From the NCBI RefSeq assembly GCF_036226745.1, contig NZ_CP109013.1:496001-560000 (forward strand): a DNA stretch of 64,000 nt. Direction: 5' to 3'. The translations under genes were made by a program, and so were the position numbers. The DNA comes from Streptomyces sp. NBC_00683 (GTDB taxonomy: Bacteria; Actinomycetota; Actinomycetes; Streptomycetales; Streptomycetaceae). Below, in pieces: positions 24,688 through 33,119 of the stretch (position 1 is its first letter; each line of letters starts with the position of its first letter). The notes under the pieces are model-generated. The model did no database searches. It was given only the letters and a program-made list of their open reading frames with translations, and was not told the origin of the DNA.

Positions 24688-26477
24688 TCGCGGGACAGGC
24701 GTTGCAGGGAGAACGCGGTCTCCACCAGGGAGATGTGACTGAAGGCCTGCGGGGTGTTGCCCAATTGCCGGTGCCCTGACGGATCCCACTGCTCGGACAT
24801 GAGCCCTACATCGTTTCGGACACCCAGCACGCGTTCGAAGACCACCTGGGCCGCGTCCAGGTCTCCGGTGGCCGCCAGTGCGTCGGCGTACCAGAGCGAG
24901 CACGCCACGAACGGGCACTCGGAACCCGGCATGCCGTCCACACGGTCCACCCCGGGGCCTGTGAGCATGTACCGGCGCAGGAAGCCGCCCTCGTCGAGTG
25001 CCCGCATGGCCCGGACCGTCCCCTGTACCCTCTCGTCGCCGGCAGGCAGGAATCCCAGTCGGGGAATCAGCAGTGCCGAGGCGTCCAGATCGGTCCCGCC
25101 GTAGGCCTGCACGAACGACTCGCGCCCACCGTCCCAGCCTTCTCGGCACACCTCCTGGTGCACCGTGTCCCTCATGGCGCGCCACTCCTTCGAACTGCCG
25201 TTCCTTCCGATCATCTCTCCTATGCGCAGCGCCCGGTCCGCCGCCACCCACGACATGATCTTGGAGTGGACGAAATGCCTTCGCGGCCCCCGGACTTCCC
25301 AGAGTCCTTGGTCGGGATACCGCCAGTGGACCTGGAGATATCCCATCAGGCCCTTCACCAGACTCCACATGCGCGGCGTCATCGCGATCCCCGCCCGGAG
25401 GGACCAGTACAAGGTGTCCAGAACTTCGCCGTACACATCCAGCTGGAACTGCTGCACCGCGGCGTTGCCGAACCGTACCGGCCTGGATCCCTCGTAGCCG
25501 GGCAGCCAGGGGGCCTCGGTCTCCGGCAGCAGCCGTTCGCCACCCAGGCCGTACACACTCTGCAGACCGGACATGCCCCCCGCGGTGGCGCGCAGCAGCC
25601 AGGCAAGCCAGGCAGTCGCCTCTTCCCGGTAGCCGCTTCGAAGCAGGCAGGACAGCGTAAGTGTGGAATCGCGCAGCCAGCAGTACCGGTAGTCCCAGTT
25701 GCGTTCTCCGCCCAGTTGTTCGGGGAGCGACGTGGTGGGTGCTGCGACAACACTGCCCGTCGGCGCGTAGATCAGCGCTTTCAGCGTGATCAAGGACCGC
25801 ACAACGGCTTCGCGCCATGGTCCCCGGTATCGACAACGGGAGGCCCAGCGCTGCCAGAAGCCGATGGTCTCCTTGAGCATCGTCTCCGTGGGCAGCAGCA
25901 GCTCCGCAGGCGCGTCCAACAGGTGTGACGGCGACCAGACCAGTTGGAGTGTCAGCCCTCGCCCCGCCGAAACCGTGAAATCGCCGACGGTGGAGTCCGG
26001 CCCACCGGACACCTGTACGGGGCCGTCCGTGCCCAGCCAGGTGGAGTCGGGCCCTGCGGTCGCCACCGTGAAGCGCTCGCTGGCATGCATCCATGGAATT
26101 ATTCGGCCCTGGTGAAAGCGTGGTGTCAGTTCGCTCCGCATGGGAACGGAACCGGACAGCGCCTCGACCATCCGCACGAGGCAGGGAAACCCCGTACGAG
26201 GGGGCATGAAGTCCGTCACGCGCACCGATCCCGACGCGGTGTCCCAGAAGGTGTCCAGAACGAGGGTGTCAGGGCGGTAGGCGCGATGCGTGCACGTGCC
26301 GGCTCCGACGGGCGCAACCCGCCAAAACCCGTTGCTGCCCGTACCGAGCAGGGCAGCGAAACAAGCGGGTGAGTCGAAACGCGGCAGGCACAGCCAGTCG
26401 ATGGACCCGTCGCGGCCAACCATCGCCGCAGTCTCCAGGTCCCCGATCAGGGCGTAGTCCTCGATGTTCTCATTCAT
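24612..26477 (-). CDS. Glycoside hydrolase family 15 protein (trehalase/glucoamylase-like)
   Basis: The 621 aa protein has an N-terminal beta-sandwich (~1-210; EDYALIGDLETAAMVGRDGS) and an (alpha/alpha)6 barrel with RNWDYRYCWLRDS near 260, a WEVRGPRRHFVHSK segment and MSEQWDP near 560, where the Glu corresponds to the general base. Actinobacterial proteins of this layout include acid trehalases and glucodextranase-like enzymes, with alpha-glucosidic substrates. No signal peptide is visible, so it is cytoplasmic. It runs against the exopolysaccharide operon and overlaps its last gene by 76 bp. Confidence 0.9.
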   Translation of the reverse strand: MNENIEDYALIGDLETAAMVGRDGSIDWLCLPRFDSPACFAALLGTGSNGFWRVAPVGAGTCTHRAYRPDTLVLDTFWDTASGSVRVTDFMPPRTGFPCLVRMVEALSGSVPMRSELTPRFHQGRIIPWMHASERFTVATAGPDSTWLGTDGPVQVSGGPDSTVGDFTVSAGRGLTLQLVWSPSHLLDAPAELLLPTETMLKETIGFWQRWASRCRYRGPWREAVVRSLITLKALIYAPTGSVVAAPTTSLPEQLGGERNWDYRYCWLRDSTLTLSCLLRSGYREEATAWLAWLLRATAGGMSGLQSVYGLGGERLLPETEAPWLPGYEGSRPVRFGNAAVQQFQLDVYGEVLDTLYWSLRAGIAMTPRMWSLVKGLMGYLQVHWRYPDQGLWEVRGPRRHFVHSKIMSWVAADRALRIGEMIGRNGSSKEWRAMRDTVHQEVCREGWDGGRESFVQAYGGTDLDASALLIPRLGFLPAGDERVQGTVRAMRALDEGGFLRRYMLTGPGVDRVDGMPGSECPFVACSLWYADALAATGDLDAAQVVFERVLGVRNDVGLMSEQWDPSGHRQLGNTPQAFSHISLVETAFSLQRLSRDHRGRDGKAWSSHRVAVSSTMPESP

Positions 26478-26552
26478 GACGGGGCATACGCCGTGATGCT
26501 CATTGCCACGCTTAATTCAGCATAAGCCCCCCTATACCACACCGCACGCGCG

Positions 26553-27302
26553 TCAGCGCGGCGGACGCGGCTTGCCGGGCTTGGTCGAGCGGCCTTCCAG
26601 GAGGGCGCGTCTGATCTGGGCAGCGGTCTCCCTCGCGTGGGACGAGGTCGACGTGCGGTCGGCCACGGAGGTGACGAACCGGTGGGTGGGGCGCAGGCAC
26701 TGTCCGCACGGCGTGTCGGTGGTGACCATGTAGCCGTCCTCGCACTGCGGGTTCGTGCAGTGGCCCGGGCTCAGCAGCGCTTCGGCGACCTCCTGCGCCG
26801 TCCAGCGGCGCCGGCCGTCCTCGTCCTTCTCCTGGAGGGCGTGCGCCCATCGGACGTTCCACCGGCGCTCGAGGCGGTCCAGCAGCTGGTCGGGGGTCCG
26901 CCGGGTGAGTTCCCGGTGGATCAGTTCGTGGACGGACTGCGGGGTGCGGTGGCCGAGTGCCTGGACCAGCGGTTGCGGGAGTGCCTGCAGGATGTAGTTC
27001 ACCGGGTCGGCGCCGGCCCGCTCGCGCCACTTGCGGCATACGCAGGGGCCTGCGAGGGGCAGCTGCCGCTGGCACCGGCCGCACATGCCGCGGCACTCGG
27101 CGCAGAGGCCGTCGTCGAGCCCGTCCAGGTGGGGGGCGGGAGCGCGGCCGCAGTCACGGCAGCAGGAGGCGCAGGGACCGCAGAGGCGTTCGTCGCCCAT
27201 CTTCGTCGTCCACTGCCGCTGCTGGCAGCGGCAGCACAGGGCCGTGTTGCAGTACTCGTGGTGGGCGGCGCCCGATTGCCGTCCGGGTGGCGGAAATGAC
27301 AT
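26553..27302 (-). CDS. Cys-rich zinc-ribbon protein, function unknown
   Basis: The 249 aa protein carries clustered Cys pairs: CCRC and CGPCASCCRDCG (~23-51), CAECRGMCGRC (~67-77), CVC (~87) and a C-terminal CTNPQC...CGQC (~182-201). Between ~98 and ~170 lies a helical region (VNYILQALPQPLVQALGHRT). This looks like several zinc ribbons around a helical core, suited to nucleic-acid or protein binding. The last ~45 residues are Ser/Arg/Lys-rich. GAGGGAA lies 7 bases before the ATG. I do not recognise a named family. Confidence 0.72.
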   Translation of the reverse strand: MSFPPPGRQSGAAHHEYCNTALCCRCQQRQWTTKMGDERLCGPCASCCRDCGRAPAPHLDGLDDGLCAECRGMCGRCQRQLPLAGPCVCRKWRERAGADPVNYILQALPQPLVQALGHRTPQSVHELIHRELTRRTPDQLLDRLERRWNVRWAHALQEKDEDGRRRWTAQEVAEALLSPGHCTNPQCEDGYMVTTDTPCGQCLRPTHRFVTSVADRTSTSSHARETAAQIRRALLEGRSTKPGKPRPPR

Positions 27303-27382
27303 CGCTGCGTTCCCTCACTGGTCCGGTGCGGCGCTCTGCCACGGTCAGCCGCCATTCTCCCGCACCCGGACAGTGCGTGGGG

Positions 27383-27577
27383 TCAGGGCTTCAGACCGCT
27401 GACGACGTTCGCGGTGGCTGCGATCCCCTCGTGGATGGTGGGCGCCATGCTCGTACCCGCGAGGAAGAAGCCGAGCAGGGCGCAGACGATCGCGTGCGAG
27501 ACCTTGAGTCCGCCGTTGCGCAGGAAGATCACTGCAAGGATCAGCAGGAGCAGCACCAGTGAGATCGAAATGGCCAT
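27383..27577 (-). CDS. Small two-helix membrane protein
   Basis: The 64 aa protein is nearly all hydrophobic: helix one SISLVLLLLILAVIFL, a short basic-polar turn RNGGLKVSH, helix two AIVCALLGFFLAGTSMA, then a polar C-terminus. ATG 27577 has GAGGAGG at 6 bases. Similar small proteins accompany conjugation and spread genes of actinomycete mobile elements, but no transfer gene is present here, so that link is weak. It sits 80 bp upstream of the zinc-ribbon gene and may be cotranscribed with it. Confidence 0.68.
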   Translation of the reverse strand: MAISISLVLLLLILAVIFLRNGGLKVSHAIVCALLGFFLAGTSMAPTIHEGIAATANVVSGLKP

Positions 27578-27714
27578 GGCCAACCTCCTCCGCCGCGCCG
27601 GAATTGCGGCATTCGGCCGCCAGTGTGGCGCAGCGGAGGGGCCATCCGGCGGACTGGCGTGTCCGCCGAACGGGTGTTGACGCTGGGTGATCGGAGCCGC
27701 TCACCGGGAAGCGG

Positions 27715-28608
27715 TCAGTGGCTGGTGCGGCGGTCCCGGTCACGGTGGCGGAGAAAGGCTTCGAGCCCCGCCAGGTCGTCGCTGTTCAGATGGTCGACGC
27801 CGGCGGCGAGGAGCTCCGTCCACACGGCGTCGCGCTCCGGCCCCGCCACATCGGGCGTGGCCCAGAACCGGACCCTCTGGCCGCTCGCGCGGGCGGCGGA
27901 GACGAGGGTGCGCAGCCTGTCCCGTTCGGCGGCGGGGAAGGGGCCGGTGCCCAGCCAGCTGAAGCTCTGGGTCCAGTTGCTGCTGATGAGCGGGATGAAG
28001 GAGGCGGGTGCCGCGGTGCCCAGGTCGTCGAGCCGGCCGTCGTAGAAGGCGTAGCGCGTGCTCTGTGCCTCCATCGGTACGCGAGCGGCGCGGTCGCCCG
28101 AGATGACGGGCGTCACCGCCCCGGTGCGGACCCTGCCGTGGCTGAAGCGGGTGAGGATCTGCCGGTAGCGCCGGAGCACCGCGTCGAGTGCGAGGTAGGT
28201 GGCGGCGCCGTTGGTCTTGATGTCGATCAGCAGCTGCAGCGGGGGGCGGTGTCCGGCGTACACCGAGCCGTGGTTCGCCCTGACCCGGGCCAGCAACGGG
28301 TCGAGGTAGAGCGAGGTGAGGGTGCGGGTGGGGTCGAGGCCGGCCTCCTCGTGGGCGACGAGGAGTTCGCCGTCGACGAGGAAGATGTCCGCCTCGACGC
28401 TGGTGAACCCGTGCGCGAGCGCGTCGTGGAGGGGACGCGGGTGCAGGTAGTCGTTGTGCGCGTGGGCATGGGTCAGGGGGCGCGGGCCGTGGGGGCGGCC
28501 GGCGGGGGCGGCCGGCGCCGCGGTTGCCGACTGGGCGGGGATGAAGGCGCCTGCGGCGGCGGTGGCCAGGGCGGTGGTGACGACTCTGCGGCGGGTCAGG
28601 TGTGCCAT
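27715..28608 (-). CDS. Secreted phosphatidylinositol-PLC/glycerophosphodiesterase-like protein
   Basis: The 297 aa product has a Tat-like signal (LTRRRVVTTALATAAAGAF, with Ala-rich cleavage region by ~30). The mature part opens with HAHNDYLHPRPLHDALAHG and SVEADIFLVDGELLVAHE, the His/Glu/Asp active-site pattern of TIM-barrel glycerophosphodiester phosphodiesterases and bacterial PI-PLC-like proteins, and ends with DHLNSDDLAGLEAFL. It should cleave phosphodiester head groups outside the cell. GGGAG precedes ATG 28608; longer upstream reading is not coding-like. Confidence 0.83.
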   Translation of the reverse strand: MAHLTRRRVVTTALATAAAGAFIPAQSATAAPAAPAGRPHGPRPLTHAHAHNDYLHPRPLHDALAHGFTSVEADIFLVDGELLVAHEEAGLDPTRTLTSLYLDPLLARVRANHGSVYAGHRPPLQLLIDIKTNGAATYLALDAVLRRYRQILTRFSHGRVRTGAVTPVISGDRAARVPMEAQSTRYAFYDGRLDDLGTAAPASFIPLISSNWTQSFSWLGTGPFPAAERDRLRTLVSAARASGQRVRFWATPDVAGPERDAVWTELLAAGVDHLNSDDLAGLEAFLRHRDRDRRTSH

Positions 28609-28684
28609 GGGGTCTCCCTGAAGCGGTGAGCGGGCAGAGCGGGCGGGTGGACGCGACGAGTATGGGGCCGCGAACGACTCGAAA

Positions 28685-28698
28685 GGCAGGTACCTGCC
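28685..28698. promoter_or_regulatory. 14-bp perfect palindrome GGCAGGTACCTGCC
   Basis: It lies in the otherwise gene-free 240 bp between the phosphodiesterase gene and the acyl-CoA dehydrogenase terminator, about 77 bp upstream of the phosphodiesterase start. The position suits an operator; the binding protein is unknown. Confidence 0.35.
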
Positions 28699-28791
28699 AA
28701 GAGTTGGACCCGTCGTCGTCCGCCCGTCGACTGCGCTGCGTCTGCTGTTACCCAGGCGATCGGGGCAGGTCGGGGCCGGGGCAGGCACGAC

Positions 28792-28825
28792 GGAGCGGGG
28801 GTACGTGAGTACGTACCCCCGCTCC
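28792..28825 (-). terminator. Strong terminator hairpin of the acyl-CoA dehydrogenase operon
   Basis: Arms 28792-28806 and 28811-28825 are perfectly complementary over 15 bp (GGAGCGGGGGTACGT) with a GAGT loop. It begins 24 bp after the stop of the last gene of the operon. Confidence 0.8.
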
Positions 28826-28848
28826 TGGTGCGATCCGGACGAGAGGCC

Positions 28849-29970
28849 CTACGGTGCGGCCAGCTCCACCAGCTCGGCGACGGCCTCGCGGTGGCGCCCC
28901 GCCGTGCCGTACGCGATCGAGTCGGCCTTGGCCCGCTTCAGGTAGAGGTGTGCCGGGTGCTCCCAGGTCATCCCGATCCCGCCGTGCAGCTGGACGCACT
29001 CCTCCGCCGCGTGCACCGCGACCTTCGAGCAGTAGGCCTGGGCCACGGCCACCGCGAGCGGTGCGTCGGGGCTGCCGGCCGCCAGCGCGTCCGCGGCGTT
29101 GCGGGCCGCCGCGCGCGCGGAGACGACCTCCAGCCAGAGCTGGGCCATCCGGTGCTTGAGCGACTGGAACGAGCCCACCGGCCGGTTGAACTGGTGCCGT
29201 TCGCGGGTGTGGCGGACCGTCTCGGTCAGGCACCACTCGGCGATACCGAGCTGCTCGGAGGCGAGCAGTCCGGCTCCGGACAGCAGCCCCCTCCCCACGG
29301 CGAGGGCCGCGGGCCCGGCCTCGGCGAGCTTGGTGCCGGCAGCCCCGGCGAGGGTGACCGTCGCGAGTGGACGGGTGAGGTCGAGCGGAACGAGCGACTC
29401 GACGGTGACGCCGTCACCGGCCCTGTCGACGGCGTACAGCCCCTCGGCGGTGGGCACCAGCAGCACATCGGCCGCCACCGCCTCGGCGACACCGGTCACC
29501 GTACGGTCGAGAGTGCCGGTCATCGCCGCAGCGGCATCGGCGGCGGGCGTGGCGAACGGCAGGGCGAGGACGGCGACCTTGCGGCCCGCCGCCAGATCGC
29601 CGAGCAGTTCGCCCACAGGACCGTCCTGCGTGTCGAGCGCGAGGAGGATCTCCGTGGCGACGACGGCACTGGTCAGATACGGGGCGGGGGCGACGCTGCG
29701 GCCGAGCTCCTCCAGGACCACGGCGGCCTCGCGGTGGGAGGCCCCCTGTCCGCCGAGTTTCTCCGGGACCAGCAGTCCCGCCGCCCCGATGCCGGCGGCG
29801 AGCGATTCCCACAGCCGCAGGTCGTACGGCGTGTCGGACTCGATACCGGCGATGACCGTCGGCGCGTCGGCCCGGTCGGCGAGCAGCGAGCGCACCGCGG
29901 ACCTCAGGTCTTCCTCGGTCTCCGAGTAGAGAAGGTCGGGAGCGTGGGCTGCTTCGGTCTGTGCGGTCAT
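28849..29970 (-). CDS. Acyl-CoA dehydrogenase, second subunit lacking the catalytic glutamate
   Basis: The 373 aa protein has the acyl-CoA dehydrogenase fold (LLVPEKLGGQGASHREAAVV near 68-87, and a C-terminal helical part with QLHGGIGMTWEHPAHLYLKR). The usual C-terminal EGTSE motif with the catalytic Glu is absent; the protein ends GTAGRHREAVAELVEL. Actinobacterial FadE pairs form alpha2beta2 enzymes in which only one subunit carries the catalytic base, and this looks like the non-basic partner of the gene it overlaps (ATGA). Substrate is unknown; bulky or branched acyl-CoAs are typical for such pairs. Confidence 0.87.
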   Translation of the reverse strand: MTAQTEAAHAPDLLYSETEEDLRSAVRSLLADRADAPTVIAGIESDTPYDLRLWESLAAGIGAAGLLVPEKLGGQGASHREAAVVLEELGRSVAPAPYLTSAVVATEILLALDTQDGPVGELLGDLAAGRKVAVLALPFATPAADAAAAMTGTLDRTVTGVAEAVAADVLLVPTAEGLYAVDRAGDGVTVESLVPLDLTRPLATVTLAGAAGTKLAEAGPAALAVGRGLLSGAGLLASEQLGIAEWCLTETVRHTRERHQFNRPVGSFQSLKHRMAQLWLEVVSARAAARNAADALAAGSPDAPLAVAVAQAYCSKVAVHAAEECVQLHGGIGMTWEHPAHLYLKRAKADSIAYGTAGRHREAVAELVELAAP

Positions 29971-31154
29971 CGGGAGAGATCCTTCCAGGCGACGTCCTTG
30001 TCGTTGCGCGGTTCGACAGGCAGACCGAGGACGCGCTCGGCGACGATGTTGAGCAGGACCTCGCTCGTGCCGCCCTCGATGGAGTTGCCCTTGGAGCGCA
30101 GATAGCGGTAGCCGGCGTCGCGTCCGGTGAAATCGACGAGCTCCGGGCGGCGCATGGTCCAGTCGCTGTACAACAGGCCTTCGTCGCCGAGGAGTTCGAC
30201 CTCCAGGCCGCTGATCTCCTGGTTGAGGCGGGCGAAGGCGAGCTTCATGCCGGATCCTTCGGGGCCCGGCTGCCCGGCGACGAGCTGCTGGCGCAGCCGC
30301 TCGCCGGTGAGCCTGGCGACCTCGGCCTCGACCCAGAGCGTGAGCAGTCGCTGGTGGAGGTCGTGGGTGCGCAGCTCGGGTCGTTCGCGCCAGGTCCTGG
30401 CGACCGTGCCGATCATGCCGCCCTCGCGCGGGATACGGGCTCCGCCGATCGAGACGCGCTCGTTCATCAGGGTGGTCTGGGCGACCTTCCAGCCTTCACC
30501 CACCGGGCCGAGGCGCCTGCTGTCGGGGATGCGCACGCCGGTGAGGAAGACCTCGTTGAACTCCGCCTCGCCGGTGATCTGGCGCAGCGGCCGCACCTCG
30601 ACACCGGGGTCGGTCATGTCGCAGATGAAGTAGCTGATGCCCCGGTGCTTGGGCACGTCCGGGTCGGTGCGGGCGATGAGGATCGCCCAGCGGGCCACAT
30701 GGGCGCTGGACGTCCAGACCTTCTGCCCGTCGACCACCCAGTCCTCGCCGTCACGGACGGCGCGCGTGCCGAGGGCCGCCAGGTCCGATCCGGCGCCCGG
30801 CTCGCTGAAGAGCTGGCACCACACCTCCTCGCCGACCCACAGGGGGCGCAGGAAGCGCTGCTTCTGTTCGTCGGTGCCGTAGCCGAGGATCGTCGGCGCC
30901 GCCATGCCGAGGCCGATGCCGATACGTCGCGGATCGTTGTCGGGGGCGCCCGCGGCGGCGAGTTCGGCGTCGACGACGGGCTGCAGGGAGCGCGACGCGT
31001 CGAGTCCGCCGAGGCCGACGGGGTAGTGCACCCACGCGAGACCGGCGTCGAAGCGTGCCTTGAGGAAGTCGGTACGGTCCGTCGTGGCCGGCGGATGTGC
31101 GGCGAGCAGTTCCTGCGTACGCCGACGGATCTCTGCTGCGTCGATGGTGGTCAT
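29967..31154 (-). CDS. Acyl-CoA dehydrogenase, catalytic subunit
   Basis: The 395 aa protein shows WCQLFSEPGAGSDLAAL (FAD/substrate loop), DGQKVWTSSAHVARW, and near 360 KGNSIEGGTSEVLLN, whose Glu is the expected catalytic base. It dehydrogenates an acyl-CoA at C2-C3 using FAD. It overlaps both neighbours by 4 bp (ATGA), giving a three-gene operon with the quinone oxidoreductase. GGAGG precedes the ATG. Together with the following subunit it likely forms a heterotetramer. Confidence 0.9.
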   Translation of the reverse strand: MTTIDAAEIRRRTQELLAAHPPATTDRTDFLKARFDAGLAWVHYPVGLGGLDASRSLQPVVDAELAAAGAPDNDPRRIGIGLGMAAPTILGYGTDEQKQRFLRPLWVGEEVWCQLFSEPGAGSDLAALGTRAVRDGEDWVVDGQKVWTSSAHVARWAILIARTDPDVPKHRGISYFICDMTDPGVEVRPLRQITGEAEFNEVFLTGVRIPDSRRLGPVGEGWKVAQTTLMNERVSIGGARIPREGGMIGTVARTWRERPELRTHDLHQRLLTLWVEAEVARLTGERLRQQLVAGQPGPEGSGMKLAFARLNQEISGLEVELLGDEGLLYSDWTMRRPELVDFTGRDAGYRYLRSKGNSIEGGTSEVLLNIVAERVLGLPVEPRNDKDVAWKDLSR

Positions 31155-32119
31155 CGGGCACCTCCTGCGGGCAGGACTACTATGCGGCCGGTGCTCGTAC
31201 CGTCGGCGACACGCTGGACGCCGCGCGCGGCGTCGGCCATCGGGAGCCGCTCGCTGACCAGGGGCTTGACGACTCCCTGTGCGGCCAGCTTGGTGAGCTC
31301 GTCGTGGCAGGCGCGGACCGCTGCCGGGTCCTTGGTGTTGTACAGGCCCCAGTGGAGCCCGACGATCGAGTAGTTCTTCACCAGGGCGTGGTTGAGGCCC
31401 GGGGTGGGAATGGCGCCGCTCGCGAAGCCGACGACGACGACGCGGCCTTCGAAGGCGATGCACTTCACGGACTTGGCGTAGGCGTCGCCGCCGACGGGGT
31501 CGTAGACGACATCCGCGCCGCGTCCCGCGGTGGCTTCCTTCACCGCGGCGACTATGTCCTCGCTGCGGCGGTCGATGACCAGGTCGCAGCCGAGTCCACG
31601 GGCGATCTCGGCCTTCTCCGGTCCGCCGACCACTCCGATGACCGTGGCGCCGGCCGCCTTGCCGAGCTGGACGGCGGCGCTGCCGACGCCGCCCGCCGCC
31701 GCGTGCACGAGCAGCGTCTCGCCCGCCTGCAGATGCGCGCGGCGGTGGAGTCCGAACCAGCCGGTCTGGTACCCGATGTGCAGTGCGGCCGCTTCCGCGT
31801 CGTCCAGGGCGTCAGGGGCGGGCAGCAGGGCCGCCTCGTCCGCGACGACGTAGTCGGCGAAGCCGCCGTTCGGGAGAGCGGGGGTGGCGAGCACACGGCG
31901 CCCGTCCTCCGTCACGCCGCAGATCTCCACACCCGGGGTGAACGGCAGCGGGGGCCGGACCTGGTACTGGCCGCGGCAGAGCAGCGCGTCGGGGAAGTTG
32001 ATGTTCGCCGCGCGCACCTCGAGCAGCACCTGCCCCGGTCCGGGACTGGGCCGGTCCGTCTCTTCGAGCTCCATCACCTCGCTCGGCTCGCCGTTCCGGT
32101 GCACTCGCCATGCCTGCAT
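31151..32119 (-). CDS. NADPH:quinone oxidoreductase family protein (zinc-free MDR)
   Basis: The 322 aa medium-chain reductase lacks the structural zinc cysteines and has VRAANINFPDALLCRGQYQV near 37-56, then the NADPH motif HAAAGGVGSAAVQLGKAAGA near 140-159 and YDPVGGDAYAKS. Members reduce quinones or enoyl compounds. ATG 32119 follows GGAGG. It is the first gene of the acyl-CoA dehydrogenase operon; a predicted -10 with an operator-like repeat lies 45 bp upstream. Confidence 0.9.
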   Translation of the reverse strand: MQAWRVHRNGEPSEVMELEETDRPSPGPGQVLLEVRAANINFPDALLCRGQYQVRPPLPFTPGVEICGVTEDGRRVLATPALPNGGFADYVVADEAALLPAPDALDDAEAAALHIGYQTGWFGLHRRAHLQAGETLLVHAAAGGVGSAAVQLGKAAGATVIGVVGGPEKAEIARGLGCDLVIDRRSEDIVAAVKEATAGRGADVVYDPVGGDAYAKSVKCIAFEGRVVVVGFASGAIPTPGLNHALVKNYSIVGLHWGLYNTKDPAAVRACHDELTKLAAQGVVKPLVSERLPMADAARGVQRVADGTSTGRIVVLPAGGAR

Positions 32120-32163
32120 GAGGGGCCTCCACAACACTGTCGGCATTACCACTGCTCCGGCGC

Positions 32164-32180
32164 ATACTAAGCGGTTGCTT
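32164..32180 (-). promoter_or_regulatory. Predicted -10 and overlapping AAGC-GGTT-GCTT operator for the acyl-CoA dehydrogenase operon
   Basis: On the minus strand TAGTAT occupies 32169-32164, placing the start near 32157. The inverted repeat AAGC-N4-GCTT at 32169-32180 abuts it. TetR-type repressors of fatty-acid or sterol catabolism in actinobacteria use similar AAGC/GCTT sites, but no such gene is in view. The -35 is weak. Confidence 0.45.
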
Positions 32181-32221
32181 GCCCGTCTGGGAACACCCGG
32201 CACCGGTCGGCGACAGCTCCT

Positions 32222-32821
32222 TCACGCACGCTTCGGTCTCGCCCTGACATGCATGCGCTCGCCCTGCGGCCCGAACAGGCTGAGAAACTCGACCGGCTCG
32301 TCACCCACGGGCCCGAACCAGTGCGGCAACCGGGTGTCGAACTCCGCCGCCTCTCCGGGCACCAGGACCAGGTCGTGCTCGGCGAGCTTGAGCCGCAGCC
32401 GCCCGTTGAGCACGTAGAGCCACTCGTACCCCTCATGGGTGCGCTGCTCGGGCTCCTCCGTGCAGGGTGCCTCCTGAATGACCTTGTACGCCTGGAGACC
32501 GCCCGGCCGGCCGGTCAGCGGCAGCGAGGTTCTCGAGCCGTGCACGATGGGCTTCGCCCTGACCCGCGGGTCGCCCACGGGCGGCGCCCCCACGAGATCG
32601 TCGAGCGGCACCTCGTGGGCGCGGGCGATGGGAAGCAGCAGCTCGAGACTGGGGCGCCGGCCACCGGATTCCAGCCGCGACAGGGTGGACACGGAGATCC
32701 CTGTGGCCTCGGAGAGCGCGGCGAGCGTCACCCCCCGGTCCTTGCGGAGCCGGCGCAGCCGGGGGCCCACTCCGGTGAGTACGGCATCGACTTCGGGGTC
32801 GTCCTGACTCTGTTCCTTCAT
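32222..32821 (-). CDS. XRE-family regulator with C-terminal cupin
   Basis: The 199 aa protein has an XRE HTH at ~20-75 (LRRLRKDRGVTLAALSEATG, ISVSTLSRLESG) and a cupin at ~100-190 (THEGYEWLYVLNGRLRLKLAEHD). These regulators sense small ligands through the cupin. It is codirectional with and upstream of the quinone oxidoreductase/acyl-CoA dehydrogenase operon (102 bp gap) and may control it. The predicted promoter places the transcript start at the ATG itself. Confidence 0.92.
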   Translation of the reverse strand: MKEQSQDDPEVDAVLTGVGPRLRRLRKDRGVTLAALSEATGISVSTLSRLESGGRRPSLELLLPIARAHEVPLDDLVGAPPVGDPRVRAKPIVHGSRTSLPLTGRPGGLQAYKVIQEAPCTEEPEQRTHEGYEWLYVLNGRLRLKLAEHDLVLVPGEAAEFDTRLPHWFGPVGDEPVEFLSLFGPQGERMHVRARPKRA

Positions 32822-32827
32822 GACTCC

Positions 32828-32856
32828 ATTGCAGAATCAGCAAACGACTTTGTCAA
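32828..32856 (-). promoter_or_regulatory. Predicted promoter of the XRE-cupin gene (leaderless)
   Basis: On the minus strand TTGACA (32856-32851), a 17-bp spacer and TGCAAT (32833-32828) make a near-consensus promoter. Initiation 6-8 bases after the -10 would fall on the ATG at 32821, and no ribosome site precedes that ATG. Confidence 0.65.
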
Positions 32857-33032
32857 TCGGCTGCGGAATCCGGCCCCGCCGGGAAGAGGGGACCCCACTC
32901 CCGCGTTACACCCGGAAGGCAGTCCACGGACGGCCGCGACCTCGCGCATTCCGGGAACGGATCAGGGCAGGGTGAGTCAGGGGAGCCGCTTGCCCGACCG
33001 AGACAGGTCGTGCCGAGCCACCTCTGCCCGCC

Positions 33033-33048
33033 ATACCCCGGTGGGTAT
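33033..33048. promoter_or_regulatory. CsoR/CstR-like operator ATACCC-CGGT-GGGTAT
   Basis: A perfect inverted repeat of the type bound by CsoR-family sensors of copper or persulfide lies 71 bp upstream of the rhodanese start. A -10-like TATTCT (33045-33050) overlaps it. Since the target is a sulfurtransferase, a persulfide-responsive CstR-like repressor is more likely than a copper sensor. The regulator gene is not in the window. Confidence 0.6.
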
Positions 33049-33119
33049 TCTGGCGCGCGGGGTGAGTGAGGCCCCGCCGCCCTCCGCGCCCCGGTTGAAC
33101 GAACGAAAGGAACCCGCTC

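Noticed and set aside
28609-28791. Possible small gene or RNA between the phosphodiesterase gene and the terminator
   Set aside because: No frame with a ribosome site and no stable fold beyond the 14-bp palindrome.
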